DNA of 64,000 nt from Bog-756 sp963725275 (GTDB taxonomy: Bacteria > Actinomycetota > Acidimicrobiia > Acidimicrobiales > RAAP-2). Both the position numbers and the translations under genes were made by a program. The notes below the pieces were generated by a model. It worked only from the letters and a program-made list of their open reading frames with translations. It had not been told where the DNA came from and did no database searches. This document shows, in pieces, positions 62,564 through 64,000 of this stretch (positions within the stretch are counted from its first letter, which is position 1; each line of letters opens with the position of its first letter). The stretch covers positions 186,001 through 250,000 of the forward strand of contig CAVRXS010000003.1 in NCBI GenBank assembly GCA_963725275.1, given 5' to 3'.

Positions 62564-63574
62564 CTAGCCCTTCTTGGCGCGGCTCGGCGACACCCGGGGC
62601 GGCTCGTCCGGCTGCTTGGGGTATTCGGGTGGCCATGGTGCATCGTGCAGCCCATCGGCGCGGTCCCGCGCCGACATCGCCAAGAGAGGCTCGAGCGACT
62701 GGGGTACATCGGCGATTCCCTTCCAGGGGTCACCCCGGCGCCGGACGAGATCGGGCACCGTTCGGATGGTGAGCTCCTCCGGGTCGACACTGTCGATCTC
62801 GTCCCAGCTCAGCGGCGTCGATACCTGGCCTCCGACCCTGGGTCGAGCGAACCATGCGCCGAAGACCGTCTTGTGGGGGGCGTTCTGATTGAAGTCGACG
62901 AAGACGCGCTCTCCCCGCTCCTCCTTCCACCACTGCGCCGTCATCAGGTCCGGGTACCGGCGCTCGAGCTCGCGTGCCAGGGCGACGGCGCCCGCACGCA
63001 CTGCGAAGCTGTCCCAGCGGGGCTCGAGGCGGACATAGATGTGCATGCCCCGATTCCCGGTCGTCTTGGGATACCCGACGATTCCCAGTTCGTCGAGCAA
63101 CGATCGCACGTGAGCAGCCGCCACCCGGATCTCGTCGAACGAGGTCCCCGGTTGGGGATCGAGGTCGATGCGGAGCTCATCCGCATGACCGGGATCATCG
63201 GCGCAGTAGGGCCACAGGTGGAGGCCGAGGCACCCGAGATTGACCGCCCAGAGCACGTGCGAGATGTCGGCGACCACGAGCGCGTTGGACGTCGTCCCGT
63301 TGGGCGTGCTGACCACCGTTGTCTGCAGCCACTCGGGAGCATTGGCGGGAACCCGCTTCTGGAAGAAGGAGGATCCCCCCGCTCCACTGGGGAATCGCTC
63401 GAGCAGGGCCGGCCGGCCACCGGCGGTGTTCACCAGTGCGTCGGCGATGTCGAGGTAGTACGACACCAGGTCGAACTTCGTCGCGCCGAGCTCTGGGAAG
63501 TAGACCTTGTCGGGGCTCGAGATCTCAACGGTTCGACCGCACGTCTCGACGACCCGGATGTCCTTGCCGGCCAC
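62564..63574 (-). CDS. LigD-type polymerase domain protein (NHEJ primase-polymerase)
   Basis: 336 residues. Archaeo-eukaryotic primase fold with catalytic Asp137 and Asp139 (LRIDLDPQPG), His178 (TTGNRGMHIYVRL) and Asp227 (RVFVDFNQN), plus FFQKRVPANAPEWLQT for binding the 5' phosphate. It fills gaps with ribonucleotides during end joining. Here it is a separate protein and not fused in LigD. The start ATG lies 4 bases after the stop of the next gene, so the PHP gene may be co-translated. Confidence 0.93.
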   Translation of the reverse strand: MAGKDIRVVETCGRTVEISSPDKVYFPELGATKFDLVSYYLDIADALVNTAGGRPALLERFPSGAGGSSFFQKRVPANAPEWLQTTVVSTPNGTTSNALVVADISHVLWAVNLGCLGLHLWPYCADDPGHADELRIDLDPQPGTSFDEIRVAAAHVRSLLDELGIVGYPKTTGNRGMHIYVRLEPRWDSFAVRAGAVALARELERRYPDLMTAQWWKEERGERVFVDFNQNAPHKTVFGAWFARPRVGGQVSTPLSWDEIDSVDPEELTIRTVPDLVRRRGDPWKGIADVPQSLEPLLAMSARDRADGLHDAPWPPEYPKQPDEPPRVSPSRAKKG

Positions 63575-63658
63575 GCGCCCACGATATCGGGCGCCGCAGA
63601 CCGGCTGTGTCCCACGGGGCAGCCGGCTGGCCGGCGTACGGGGCGGATCACGTCCGCC

Positions 63659-64000
63659 TCATGTCCCCCCGGCTGCCGCTCGCAATGTGCCGTCGGCGTC
63701 GAGCAGATGATGGTGGCTCTCATGGACCCCGAAGCAGGCGAGGCCGGAGACCGTGAAGCGGTCGACCCCGTCGCGCAAGGCACCTCTGGACCAATCGGAG
63801 GGGACCCGGTCCCCCACGATGGAGGCGAATCGCGCCGCTTGGGCCTCCAGGTCGTCTGCGAGCCGCTCCGCTTCGAGGAGCCGGTACGACGCCAGACCGT
63901 CCGGGCCGGGATCGAACCAGGGCACGGTCGGCTCGGCGAGTTCGACCGCAACGGTGATCCGGTCACCGAACACCCGCAGCATGTCCCGCGCATGCGCCCC
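63659..64000 (-). CDS. DinB-like protein, 5' end beyond window
   Basis: Partial frame of about 113 residues, open at the right edge. Ends with SRGALRDGVDRFTVSGLACFGVHESHHHLLDADGTLRAAA, the C-terminal helix with the family metal-binding His residues (VHESHHHL). DinB/mycothiol-dependent proteins share this fold. Nothing more can be said without the N-terminus. Confidence 0.7.
   Translation of the reverse strand, partial: GAHARDMLRVFGDRITVAVELAEPTVPWFDPGPDGLASYRLLEAERLADDLEAQAARFASIVGDRVPSDWSRGALRDGVDRFTVSGLACFGVHESHHHLLDADGTLRAAAGGT

Noticed and set aside
1..64000. CRISPR arrays, rRNA genes, prophage structural genes
   Set aside because: Looked for regularly spaced repeats, rRNA-like stretches and capsid/tail motifs; none are present.

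Overview
The window is high-GC DNA (roughly two thirds G+C by eye) with densely packed genes that often overlap by ATGA or GTGA. It looks like a chromosome segment of an actinobacterium. The evidence is three F420/LLM-type oxidoreductases plus an F420/PPOX enzyme, a HemQ (coproporphyrin-route haem synthesis), an actinobacterial SOS box (CGAAC-N4-GTTCG) beside recA, a CIRCE box before a lone groEL, a DUF222/HNH (13E12-type) gene and the order rimO-pgsA-cinA-recA. The class could be Acidimicrobiia or a relative, but the sequence alone does not settle it.

Layout. 0-16.5 kb is mostly core: an Lhr-type helicase running off the left edge, an SDR, two divergent citrate synthases (one fused to a MerR-type DNA-binding domain, one to CBS domains), an LLM/NTF2-like pair, a Tat-exported dimethylformamidase-like protein, recA, a DUF3048 protein and cinA-pgsA-rimO. 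At 16.7 kb there is tRNA-Ser(GCT). Its 5' half is repeated almost exactly at 22.23-22.27 kb, so 16.78-22.27 kb reads as an element integrated in the tRNA anticodon region. The element carries an intact IS256-family insertion, an LLM oxidoreductase, a DUF488 protein, a Panacea (PanA-type) antitoxin with a small unknown partner, and a striking repeat cluster near its right end. No integrase is left. Just outside lies a GHKL ATPase gene.

24-36 kb is core metabolism: CIRCE-groEL, hemQ-larE-NIL, a Nudix hydrolase, GNAT, an F420/PPOX enzyme, a PaiB-like protein, an FKBP lipoprotein, larB-larC, pheA and tRNA-Ser(TGA). With larE, larB and larC make a full set for the nickel-pincer cofactor, although no LarA-type enzyme is present. 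36-59 kb is accessory: two ABC exporters, an ECF42-type sigma factor with its YCII partner, an amidohydrolase/acyl-CoA ligase/enoyl-CoA hydratase operon, an ArsR-regulated metal exporter, an SPFH/ribbon-helix-helix pair, methyltransferases, and two TetR-controlled exporters with visible operators. A small protein with serine at every third residue lies behind one exporter. 59.5-63.6 kb groups DNA-repair genes: a 5'-3' exonuclease, an ATP-dependent ligase, a helix-hairpin-helix/PHP protein and a LigD-type polymerase domain. These look like a split version of the non-homologous end-joining machinery, with Ku not in view. A DinB-type gene runs off the right edge.

Three otherwise convincing genes (helicase, dimethylformamidase-like, ECF42 sigma) each carry a single-base frameshift. 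Two of these lie in G runs, which suggests consensus errors in the assembly, though real decay cannot be excluded.
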